A stretch of DNA of 34,740 nt. It comes from Candidatus Zixiibacteriota bacterium (GTDB lineage Bacteria; Zixibacteria; MSB-5A5; CAIYYT01). The position numbers were made by a program, and so were the translations under genes. Numbering within the stretch: position 1 is the first letter of the stretch; every line of letters begins with the position of its first letter. The stretch is taken from positions 1 through 34,740 of the forward strand of contig JADYYF010000117.1 of the NCBI GenBank assembly GCA_020853795.1, read 5' to 3'. Positions 15,375 through 22,959 of the stretch are shown piece after piece. The notes under the pieces are model-generated. The model saw only the letters and a list, made by a program, of their open reading frames with translations. It was not told where the DNA came from and made no database searches.

Positions 15375-16109
15375 TTGATTAAGCTAAAGAACATTCACAA
15401 GCGCTTCGGCAGTCTGGAGGTTCTCAGGGGTGTCAATCTGGCGATCGGCGAAGGCCAGACGGTCGTGATTCTCGGCAAGTCGGGCTGCGGCAAGAGCGTA
15501 CTGCTCAAACTGATCCTGCGGCTGATTTCGGCCGACAGCGGAACGATCGTTATCGACGATCAGGACACGACTGGATTTTCGGAAGAAGCGATGGTACCGG
15601 TGCGCAAGAAGATGGGTATGCTGTTTCAATCCGCGGCGCTGTTTGATTCGGTTAACGTCAAGGAAAACGTCGCCTACATGCTGCGCGAACACTCGGCGAT
15701 GACCGAGCGGGAGATCGATGAACGGGTGGAAGAAGTCCTCTCGTTCGTGCAATTGTCCGGCGTGCAGAACAAGATGCCTTCGGACTTGTCCGGCGGCATG
15801 AAGAAGCGGGTGGCGCTGGCGCGCGCGCTGGCGTTTCGGCCGCGCTATTTGTTGTATGACGAGCCGACCACCGGACTTGACCCGATGACCGCCAAGGCCA
15901 TCAACGAGCTGATCCGCAACACCCAGGAGACCCTCGATGTGACCTCGATTGTGGTCACGCACGATCTGATTTCGGCCTTTTATGTCGGCGACCGCTTTGC
16001 CCTGATTCGGGACGGCGTCGCCGCGTTCGACGGTACGCCGGCGGAGTTCAAAGCTTCGACCGATCCGTTCATCGTGGAGTACCTCGCCGCCGCGCAGGAG
16101 TATCACTAA
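15375..16109 (+). CDS. mlaF: MlaF-family lipid ABC transporter ATPase
   Basis: Cytoplasmic ATPase that powers the MlaE permease. The 244-residue product has Walker A GKSGCGKSV (about 36-44), a Q-loop at LFQSAALFD, the signature LSGGMKKRVALARAL, Walker B YLLYDEPTTGLDP and the switch His in IVVTHDL. The start is a TTG with AGGAC seven to eight bases upstream. The stop overlaps the mlaD start in TAATG, indicating translational coupling. Confidence 0.95.
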   Translation: MIKLKNIHKRFGSLEVLRGVNLAIGEGQTVVILGKSGCGKSVLLKLILRLISADSGTIVIDDQDTTGFSEEAMVPVRKKMGMLFQSAALFDSVNVKENVAYMLREHSAMTEREIDERVEEVLSFVQLSGVQNKMPSDLSGGMKKRVALARALAFRPRYLLYDEPTTGLDPMTAKAINELIRNTQETLDVTSIVVTHDLISAFYVGDRFALIRDGVAAFDGTPAEFKASTDPFIVEYLAAAQEYH

Positions 16110-17050
16110 TGACGCGCGAAGTCAAGGTGGGATTGACCATCATTCTTGCCTCTTTGTTCTTGGTAATCGCAGTGTTTACGATCGGCGATCAGGAGGGCGT
16201 CTGGAAATCCAAGTACCAGCTGCGGCTGAAGTACGACGATGTCATCGGCCTGCTGCCGGGCTCACCGGTGCGACTGTCGGGATTGCGCGTCGGCACCGTC
16301 AAAGAGATCTACTTCTCTGAGACCGATCCGGGCAGACTCGAGGTGAAACTGAGCATCGACAAGTCGGTGCAGCGGTTTATCCGCTCCGATTCACGCGCCT
16401 TGATCGGAACGATGGGGTTGCTCGGCGACAAGACGATTGAGATCTCGTCCGGCTCCGATACCGCCCGCGTGCTCAATGAGGATGAATATCTGCTCCCCGG
16501 TCGGTCATCGTCGATCGAAGCGATCATCGCAGAAGGCGGCCAGGCGGTGGAGAATATCCGTGAAGCATCCCGCCATGCCAAGGAGATCATTGAGAAGATC
16601 AACAACGGCACCGGCTCGCTCGGACTATTTGTCAACGATCCCAATGTTTACTTCGACCTCGACAAACTGCTCGTTCTGACCGAACGCCTGACCCAGCAAC
16701 TCGAATCGGGTACCGGTTCGTTTGCCAAATTCATTACCGATTCGACGCTCTACGTGGAAATGCGCAGCCTGATGAGCAATACGAATGTCCTGCTTGACTC
16801 TCTGTCACACGGAGACGGCACGCTGGCGCAGCTGTTGCATGATCCCGAACCGTACAATGACCTCAAGACAATTGTCGCCGACTGGCGCAAGATCACCACA
16901 CGCATCAACTCCGGCGAAGGCGCGCTCGGTCAGATGCTTTACAACGACACACTCTATTACAACCTCAGTCGCACGCTCGATCGCGCCGAAGCGCTGCTGG
17001 AAGACTTCCGGCTCAATCCGGGCCGCTATTTGAAACTCCGCATTTTTTAG
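16109..17050 (+). CDS. mlaD: MlaD-like MCE-domain protein with 34-residue repeats
   Basis: The 313-residue protein has an N-terminal membrane anchor (VGLTIILASLFLVIAVFTI) and an MCE domain (about 38-120: GLLPGSPVRLSGLRVGTVKEI, then ALIGTMGLLGDKTIEI). In Mla systems the MCE protein forms a periplasmic hexamer that carries lipid to and from the permease. The long C-terminal region contains four tandem repeats of about 34 residues (167-200, 201-234, 235-268, 269-303), each starting GxGxL/F and continuing with an acidic residue and a Tyr or Leu. This is longer than E. coli MlaD (about 180 residues) and closer to Mce proteins with helical needle-like extensions. No MlaC or MlaB gene is adjacent. 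Confidence 0.93.
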   Translation: MTREVKVGLTIILASLFLVIAVFTIGDQEGVWKSKYQLRLKYDDVIGLLPGSPVRLSGLRVGTVKEIYFSETDPGRLEVKLSIDKSVQRFIRSDSRALIGTMGLLGDKTIEISSGSDTARVLNEDEYLLPGRSSSIEAIIAEGGQAVENIREASRHAKEIIEKINNGTGSLGLFVNDPNVYFDLDKLLVLTERLTQQLESGTGSFAKFITDSTLYVEMRSLMSNTNVLLDSLSHGDGTLAQLLHDPEPYNDLKTIVADWRKITTRINSGEGALGQMLYNDTLYYNLSRTLDRAEALLEDFRLNPGRYLKLRIF

Positions 17051-17419
17051 TCGCAGCCTAAGTCGCATCTTCGGGAGGTCCAGACGGAGACCCGCCGCAC
17101 CTGCGATTTCATTCTGAAGCGCCCCGTTCCAATCACGTCAACGTGTTTCACTGAGAGATTAATCCGGTCCCATTTGTCGTCGGTCGCATTCGACCAATGT
17201 CCATTTGTTGCGCAACCGGAGCGAATGTTGTTATCATAGTCGATGATCGGTCGATACCTTCAACGCATTGTCTGCCGAATCATGCGGATCGCGCAGAAGC
17301 TTCACGACCGGTCGATTTACGCCGGCGACTGAACCCCAACCTTCCTTCGCGGCTACTCATTCAGCAATGCGGGCAACTACGAGCAGTGATGGTATCTCGC
17401 AATTCGAGGAGGTCAACAG
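17051..17419 (+). other. Intergenic region with candidate promoter of the porin gene
   Basis: A 369-base gap without a convincing gene. It holds TTGCGC (17208-17213), an 18-base spacer and TATCAT (17232-17237), a fair sigma-70-like promoter that would give a leader of about 175 bases, and a strong GAGGAGG site nine bases before the porin ATG. Small inverted repeats (for example CACGT/ACGTG) are not distinctive. No terminator for the mla operon is obvious. Confidence 0.35.
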
Positions 17420-18655
17420 ATGAAAGCACTAATCGGTCTGATCAGCGCGCTATTGGCGGCGATGATCTTGCTGGCGCCGGCAACGGCGACGGCCCAAAAT
17501 TACGACAAACTGCTCGATGCCTTGACGCGCCTGGAAAACTCGCTCAAGGCGATCAAGGTGCAATTCGCGGCGCAGCCGCGCCAGGTTCCGACCATTGCCG
17601 ATTCTGAAGGCGAAATCGTCAGCGCCCCGAGCTCGGACTTTTCCGACGAAGCGTTGATCGTCGCGACGCAATTGACTGAAGTGGTCGGGGAGTTGAAGCA
17701 GGTGGTTGAGGAAACGAAGAAGGTCGAAGGCGCCCGCCCGAAGAATCCGGCTTCAACCAGCCACGGCAAGATTGCGCTCTATGGCGCCGTGCACGGCTCT
17801 TATTATCAGCGCGAAGGTACGGTTCGTAGCTCCAGTTTCGAGATGCGCACCGTGCAACTGGGCGCGATCGGCTCGCTGAATGAGTGGGCGCAGTATCAAT
17901 TCATCGGCGAGTTTGCCAAGTCGCCGTCCCTGTTAGATGCGAAGATTTCCGTGGCGCCGACCAAGAACTGGAGTTTCGAGGCCGGTCAATACAAGCCGCC
18001 GTTCTGTACCGACAATCTGCGTTCGACGACGGCGATGCCGTTTGTGACGCCGTCGCTGGCGAAGGCGCTTGGGCCGAGTCGCGACGCGGGCATTTCGGGC
18101 GCATATCAGCGCCCCGTCGCCAAAAATACGACCATGAAAGTGATCGCCGGCGTGTACAATGGCGCCGCAGCGAACACCTCCGATTTGAATCGGGACAAGA
18201 ACCTGATGTCGCGGGCTGAAGTCAAGTACGGCTCGTCATTGGCTCTGGCCGCGAATATTCTTACCGGCACGACCAATGCTGTTGATTCGCTCAAGCAGAA
18301 TCTCGACTCGTGGGGTGGTTCGGCAACCTGGACCTGGAAGCGCTCCATTGTTGAGGCGGAATACATCCATTCGCACGTCGGCACTGTCGACAAGGCCGGC
18401 TGGTATCTCTGGGGTGGCCAGAGCTTCGTAACCGGCAGTCGGTTTCTACCGGAGGTGCAGGTGCTGGCGCGATTGGAACAGATCGACAACAATCGTGATC
18501 TGGCCAACGACCGCCTGAGCCGCCTGGTCCTGGGCACGAATCTGTACATCGACGGCAAATTCACCAAGTTGCAGATCAACTACCATCTGAACGGCGAACA
18601 AGCCAATGCCGTCAGCAACAACGAGGCGTTGGTGAACTTGCAGGTGGCCTTCTAA
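17420..18655 (+). CDS. OprP/OprO-like outer-membrane porin
   Basis: The 411-residue product has a signal peptide (residues 1-26, ending ATATAQ), a coiled-coil-like N-terminal stretch (27-105, regular Leu and charged residues), a Pro/Ala linker, and a beta-barrel domain (about 118-411) with alternating-residue strands such as GKIALYGAVHGSYYQ, AQYQFIGEFAKS and WSFEAGQYKPPF. It ends in LVNLQVAF; a terminal Phe is the usual signal for outer-membrane insertion. The combination resembles the phosphate-selective porin O/P family. The solute is not determinable: phosphate or another anion is possible. The carbonic anhydrase starts 52 bases downstream and may be cotranscribed, which makes bicarbonate-linked transport a speculative option. 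Confidence 0.82.
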   Translation: MKALIGLISALLAAMILLAPATATAQNYDKLLDALTRLENSLKAIKVQFAAQPRQVPTIADSEGEIVSAPSSDFSDEALIVATQLTEVVGELKQVVEETKKVEGARPKNPASTSHGKIALYGAVHGSYYQREGTVRSSSFEMRTVQLGAIGSLNEWAQYQFIGEFAKSPSLLDAKISVAPTKNWSFEAGQYKPPFCTDNLRSTTAMPFVTPSLAKALGPSRDAGISGAYQRPVAKNTTMKVIAGVYNGAAANTSDLNRDKNLMSRAEVKYGSSLALAANILTGTTNAVDSLKQNLDSWGGSATWTWKRSIVEAEYIHSHVGTVDKAGWYLWGGQSFVTGSRFLPEVQVLARLEQIDNNRDLANDRLSRLVLGTNLYIDGKFTKLQINYHLNGEQANAVSNNEALVNLQVAF

Positions 18656-18707
18656 GGGAAGCTAACAATTGCGCCGGGCAGCGGCAGGGCAAGGCTAAGG
18701 AGGGTTT

Positions 18708-20237
18708 TTGCTGATCAGACGTATGAGAAGGAGTGGCGCTATCAGACGGTTGGCTGCGGCCGCGACGGCTCTGGTGATGACCGCAACGGCGCTCGCGGCC
18801 GCCGATCGTCCGACCCCCGATCAGGCCGAACAGACGTTGCGCGCGGGCAGCACCCGGTTTACCGCACACGAACTGCAGTTTCCACGACAAGATCGATATA
18901 TCCGGCAGGCGACGTCATCCGAGCAACATCCGTGGGTGACAATTCTATCCTGCTCCGATTCGCGCCTGCCGGTTGAATTAGTGCTCGACCTCGGGATCGG
19001 AGACGCCTTTGTCGTCCGGGTGGCCGGCAATGCCGCGGGGATCGACGAATTAGCATCAGTTGAATACGGAGTCGATCGTCTCGGTACGCCGCTGCTGGTG
19101 GTGCTCGGACACACTGACTGCAGCGCAGTAACGGCATGCGTCAAGAAAAGCCCCGCGAGCGGATATTGGCCGCAAGTGGTCGAGCAGTTTGACGGAGCGG
19201 TGACGCGTGCTCAGCGCCGGCTCAGTGGCATGCCGCCGGATGAAGAGACTCTGATCAAGTGCGCAATCGAAGAAAACGTCTGGCGTACGATCGAAGCGCT
19301 CATTACGCAGAGTCCGGCGATTTACAATCGCGTGCAGGATGGCCGGTTACGCGTTATCGGCGGGATCTACAACGTCGACAGCGGCAAGTTGCATTGGCTG
19401 GGCGTGCATCCACGGCAGCAATGTCTGGAACTGGCTGATGCGCCGCCGGCGTCCAAGATGGTGCCGGCCAAGGTGGCTGCCGTCGCCAAGGCGGTCACAC
19501 CGGCACATCCGGAGGGAATTACCAGCGATCTGGCACAATTGATGCTGCGGGAAGGCAACAAGCGATTCGCAGCCGGTGCGCGCACTTACCCGAATCTTCA
19601 TGAAACGCGGTTAGAGCAGGTCGCCGGTGGGCAGCATCCGTATGCGACGATTCTGTCCTGTTCCGACTCCCGGGTCCCGGTCGAGTGCATTTTCGATGCG
19701 GGGCTGGGCGACTTATTCGTCGTTCGCGTGGCGGGCAACGTCGCCGACGTCAACGAAATTGGGACAATCGAATACGGCGTGGCCCAACTGTCAACACCGC
19801 TTCTGGTCGTGATGGGGCACACCGATTGCGACATCGTCAGGGCAGCAGCAAGCGGCGAGAAATTCCACGGCCCGTTGGCGGAGTCGACGGATAACATCGT
19901 GGCGGCAGCACCGGGTGAAACGACTCAGTCCGCAGCGGCCAGGGGTAGCGATCAAGCTGCCGTGGCGGTGAAGTCTAACGTCCAACAAGCGATCTCCGAT
20001 ATACTTAAGCAAAGCGCCGAAGTGCGACACTTGGTGAGTACCGGAAGGCTGCAGATCATCGGGGCGGTCTACCATCTGGAAGACGGCTACGTCGAATGGT
20101 TGGGTCCGCATCCGCAGCAGAAACAGATTCTTGCGGCCTTCGCCAAGCCGGCACCGCCGAAGCGTGAACGCGAGCACGAACCGTGGCAGTATGGCGATGA
20201 TCAATCCCATTCGAACTATGACTATGACAATGATTAA
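18708..20237 (+). CDS. Exported tandem beta-class carbonic anhydrase (two catalytic domains)
   Basis: Reversible hydration of CO2 to bicarbonate. The 509-residue product has an Arg-rich N-terminus and hydrophobic signal (RRLAAAATALVMTATALAAA, residues 13-32), so it is likely periplasmic. Domain 1 (about 37-240) has zinc ligands Cys82, His135 and Cys138 (CSDSR and GHTDC) with the Asp84/Arg86 dyad. Domain 2 (about 265-480) has Cys318, His371 and Cys374 with its own CSDSR. Both therefore look active. A Pro/charged tail follows (REREHEPWQYGDDQSH). The start is TTG 18708 or the next codon CTG, just after AAGGAGGG; ATG 18723 is 19 bases from that site. An MCP gene follows 66 bases later. Confidence 0.93.
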   Translation: MLIRRMRRSGAIRRLAAAATALVMTATALAAADRPTPDQAEQTLRAGSTRFTAHELQFPRQDRYIRQATSSEQHPWVTILSCSDSRLPVELVLDLGIGDAFVVRVAGNAAGIDELASVEYGVDRLGTPLLVVLGHTDCSAVTACVKKSPASGYWPQVVEQFDGAVTRAQRRLSGMPPDEETLIKCAIEENVWRTIEALITQSPAIYNRVQDGRLRVIGGIYNVDSGKLHWLGVHPRQQCLELADAPPASKMVPAKVAAVAKAVTPAHPEGITSDLAQLMLREGNKRFAAGARTYPNLHETRLEQVAGGQHPYATILSCSDSRVPVECIFDAGLGDLFVVRVAGNVADVNEIGTIEYGVAQLSTPLLVVMGHTDCDIVRAAASGEKFHGPLAESTDNIVAAAPGETTQSAAARGSDQAAVAVKSNVQQAISDILKQSAEVRHLVSTGRLQIIGAVYHLEDGYVEWLGPHPQQKQILAAFAKPAPPKREREHEPWQYGDDQSHSNYDYDND

Positions 20238-20303
20238 GCGATTCCGCGTAGTGGCCACCAGTGTGGCGGTCACGACGAAAATCAACAATACAAGGAGTTA
20301 GCG

Positions 20304-22247
20304 ATGAAGTGGAGAGACATCAAGATCGGACAGAAGCTATACATCGGCTTTGGCGTAGTCCTGGTGCTGACGCTAATCGTCGGTTGGATCGGTTACAGTG
20401 GCATTTCCAGCTTGGCGAACGGCGTCAACAAGGCTGACGGTGCCATGGAAATCGCGCTGTCGGTAAAGGACCTGGCGGTAGCCCGTCGTGATTTCACGAT
20501 CGCGGCCGAGCAGAAGACGGCAGACCGGGCCGAACAGCTGCTGACCCAGATTGAGAAGCAGACCGCGGATTTGCTGGCACTGACCGACGGGGAAGGACAG
20601 GCTGCGGTTGAGGAGATTATCCGCGTGCAGGACGAGTATTCCGCGCTGTTCCGCGATTGGGTGAAAGCGCGTCTGCAGGCCAAGGAATATGTCGACCGCA
20701 TGGAGCGGGCGGAAGAGCAAGCCCGCGATGTCATTCGCTACGGCGGCGGCCGGTTCTACTCGATGCTGCAGGATGTGCGCGTTCCGTACAAGGATTACCT
20801 GCTCAAGCACGATGATAATTACGCCAGTACGACGCTGGAGCGCCTCGAGAACCTGATTCGGGAAGCGAACGGCGCTAGCGCCAATTTGTCGCAGGCACTG
20901 AACACGTTCCGGCAGGAATTTCAAAGTTACCGTAGCCTGCAAAACCAGATCGGGGATATGAACGCCAAGCTGGTACCGCTGGCAGCGAAGTTCGTCGAGT
21001 CGACGCTTTCTTCCGCAAAGATCTTTTCCCAGGAGATGGAATCGGCACAGACGACGGCCACCAGCCTGGCGATCATCTTCGTAATTGCCGCGCTGGCACT
21101 CGGCATCGTGGTGTCGATCCTGATTGCCCGCAACATCGCTCAGCCGTTAGCCGAGATGACGCGGGTCGCGAGCGCGGTGTCAATTGGTGACGTCCAGCAC
21201 AATATTCATATCAGCCAGAAGGACGAACTCGGTCAATTGGCCGACGCGTTTCGTGGGCTGGTCGACTATATGAAGACGCTGGCCGCCGCCGCTACCGAGA
21301 TCGCCGCGAACAATCTGACCGTGCGGGTCGAGCCCAAATCGGACAAGGATACGCTCGGCTCTGCCTTCAAGACGATGACCAATAACTTGTCGCTGATGAT
21401 TCGCGAGTTGACCGACAACGCCACGCAGCTGGTGTCGGCTTCAACCGAAATCGCGTCGTCGTCGGAGCAGATGTCGCGCGGTTCGCAGGAACAGACCAAT
21501 CAGACCGCACAGGTCTCGTCCGCGGTTGAAGAAATGACGGCGACCATTGTTGAATCTTCGAAGAACGCCGGCGAAGCCTCGAATATGGCGAAAGAAGCGG
21601 CAGGTGCGGCCACGCAAGGCACGCGCGTCGTGGCCCAGACCATCGACGGCATGACCCGGATCGCGCAGGTCGTGCAGGATTCAGCGAAAACGATCCAGGA
21701 TTTGGCCAAGTCCTCCGACCAGATCGGCGAAATCATCGGCGTGATTGACGACATCGCCGATCAGACCAACCTGCTGGCGCTCAATGCCGCTATCGAGGCG
21801 GCTCGCGCCGGCGAACAAGGGCGCGGCTTCGCCGTCGTCGCCGATGAGGTACGCAAACTGGCCGAGCGTACGACCAAGGCGACTAAAGAGATTACCGACA
21901 TGATCAAGGGTATTCAAGGAGACACCAAGGGCGCCGTCACGTCGATGGAACAGGGCATTCAGGAAGTCCAGGCGGGCCGTCAACTGGCGGACAAGGCCGG
22001 CGAAAGCCTGAACGCCATCCTCAACTTCGCTCAGCGGGTCCAGGATATGGTGTCGCAGATCGCCTCGGCTTCCGAGCAGCAATCGGCGGCTTCCGAGCAA
22101 ATCGCCCGCAATGTCGAATCGATTGCCAAGGTAACCCGCGAAAACGCGGCCGGCATCGAGCAGTCGGCCTCGGCCGCCGAACAACTGAATCGCCAGGCCG
22201 AGGGTCTGCGCACGATGGTCGCCAAGTTTCAGGTTCAGGGCAAGTAA
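20304..22247 (+). CDS. mcp: Methyl-accepting chemotaxis protein with helical periplasmic sensor
   Basis: Transmembrane chemoreceptor that controls the CheA kinase through CheW. The 647-residue product has TM1 (about 12-32), an all-helical periplasmic sensor (33-250) of the four-helix or HBM kind, with segments [11 protein letters not shown] and [13 protein letters not shown]2 (about 253-275), and HAMP (about 276-330: [21 protein letters not shown]). A linker with a second HAMP-like motif ([21 protein letters not shown]) precedes the signalling domain (about 390-640), with the hairpin tip [20 protein letters not shown]. No CheR-binding pentapeptide is at the C-terminus. AAGGAG lies eight bases before the ATG. 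It is followed by cheW. Confidence 0.95.
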   Translation: MKWRDIKIGQKLYIGFGVVLVLTLIVGWIGYSGISSLANGVNKADGAMEIALSVKDLAVARRDFTIAAEQKTADRAEQLLTQIEKQTADLLALTDGEGQAAVEEIIRVQDEYSALFRDWVKARLQAKEYVDRMERAEEQARDVIRYGGGRFYSMLQDVRVPYKDYLLKHDDNYASTTLERLENLIREANGASANLSQALNTFRQEFQSYRSLQNQIGDMNAKLVPLAAKFVESTLSSAKIFSQEMESAQTTATSLAIIFVIAALALGIVVSILIARNIAQPLAEMTRVASAVSIGDVQHNIHISQKDELGQLADAFRGLVDYMKTLAAAATEIAANNLTVRVEPKSDKDTLGSAFKTMTNNLSLMIRELTDNATQLVSASTEIASSSEQMSRGSQEQTNQTAQVSSAVEEMTATIVESSKNAGEASNMAKEAAGAATQGTRVVAQTIDGMTRIAQVVQDSAKTIQDLAKSSDQIGEIIGVIDDIADQTNLLALNAAIEAARAGEQGRGFAVVADEVRKLAERTTKATKEITDMIKGIQGDTKGAVTSMEQGIQEVQAGRQLADKAGESLNAILNFAQRVQDMVSQIASASEQQSAASEQIARNVESIAKVTRENAAGIEQSASAAEQLNRQAEGLRTMVAKFQVQGK

Positions 22248-22271
22248 CCGCCGAATCGGGAAGGTATGAAG

Positions 22272-22763
22272 ATGGAAAACAAAGACGTCAATCCGCAGGG
22301 ACGAAAGGTTTCCGAAGACATCCTGCAGCTGGTGAGCTTCAATATCGGCACCGAGGAATTCGGCGTCGATATCCTGAAGGTCCAGGAAATCAACCGGATG
22401 GTGGAAATCACGCGCGTCCCACGTTCCCCCGATTTTGTCGAGGGGATCATCAATCTGCGCGGCAAGGTGATTCCGATAATCGATCTGCGCAAGCGTTTCA
22501 ATCTGCAGATCACCGATCACGACAAGAACACGCGCATCGTCGTGGTCGATATCGAGGGCCAGACGATGGGGATGATTGTGGATTCGGTATCCGAAGTATT
22601 GCGCATCCCGGCCAGTACGATCGAGCCGACTCCGGACGTCGTCACTTCGGTTGACTCCGATTATATCCGCGGCGTCGCCAAGCTCGACAACCGGCTGCTG
22701 ATCTATCTCGATCTGGCGAAAATTTTGACCGGGGAAGAATACAAGATGCTGGCCGAAGCCTAA
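22272..22763 (+). CDS. cheW: Chemotaxis coupling protein CheW
   Basis: Adaptor linking chemoreceptors to the CheA kinase. The product is 163 residues from the ATG at 22272, which sits seven bases after GGAAGG; an ATG at 22266 is only one base from that site and is less likely. CheW beta-barrel signatures are clear: LVSFNIGTEEFGVDILKVQEI, RVPRSPDFVEGIINLRGKVIPIIDL with the receptor-contacting NLRG, TRIVVVDIEGQTMGMIVDSVSEV, and YIRGVAKLDNRLLIYLDLAKIL. It lies between two MCP genes on the same strand; no CheA, CheB or CheR is in the window. Confidence 0.96.
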   Translation: MENKDVNPQGRKVSEDILQLVSFNIGTEEFGVDILKVQEINRMVEITRVPRSPDFVEGIINLRGKVIPIIDLRKRFNLQITDHDKNTRIVVVDIEGQTMGMIVDSVSEVLRIPASTIEPTPDVVTSVDSDYIRGVAKLDNRLLIYLDLAKILTGEEYKMLAEA

Positions 22764-22793
22764 TGCCTTGGTTGCATGACATTGAGCCAGAAG

Positions 22794-22845
22794 GGGGACG
22801 AAGGCGGCAATAGCTTTCGCCCCTATTCTTCGAATAGGCGTCCCC
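22794..22845 (+). ncRNA. Predicted three-way-junction RNA between cheW and the second MCP gene
   Basis: P1: GGGGACG (22794-22800) pairs perfectly with CGTCCCC (22839-22845). Inside are P2, GGCG/CGCC (22803-22821, 11-base loop), and P3, CCTATTC/GAATAGG (22822-22838, loop TTC). P2, P3 and P1' abut with no unpaired bases, only AA separating P1 from P2. No U-tract follows, so it is not a standard terminator. It may be a structured leader or riboswitch-like element of the MCP gene starting at 22960. No known class is recognised. Confidence 0.4.
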
Positions 22846-22872
22846 GCACAGGTCGGACGCAAAACAAACCAA

Positions 22873-22944
22873 GAGTCCGCGGAATCATCAGCATGCAAGC
22901 ATCGGGACTCGGAAAGTAAGAGTACACTGAGGGAATCTTCCGAG
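22873..22944 (+). promoter_or_regulatory. Mutually exclusive hairpins before the second MCP start
   Basis: GAGTCC (22873-22878) can pair with GGACTC (22905-22910), or CTCGGAA (22908-22914) can pair with TTCCGAG (22938-22944). The two helices share bases 22908-22910 and cannot coexist; the second ends six bases before the AGAGGG ribosome-binding site. This looks like a switchable expression platform, but helices of this size can occur by chance. Confidence 0.3.
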
Positions 22945-22959
22945 AAAGGCAGAGGGTTC

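Noticed and set aside
17197-17607. Open frame before and overlapping the porin start
   Set aside because: Lacks a ribosome-binding site, has shadow-like Arg/Ser composition and overlaps the well-supported porin.
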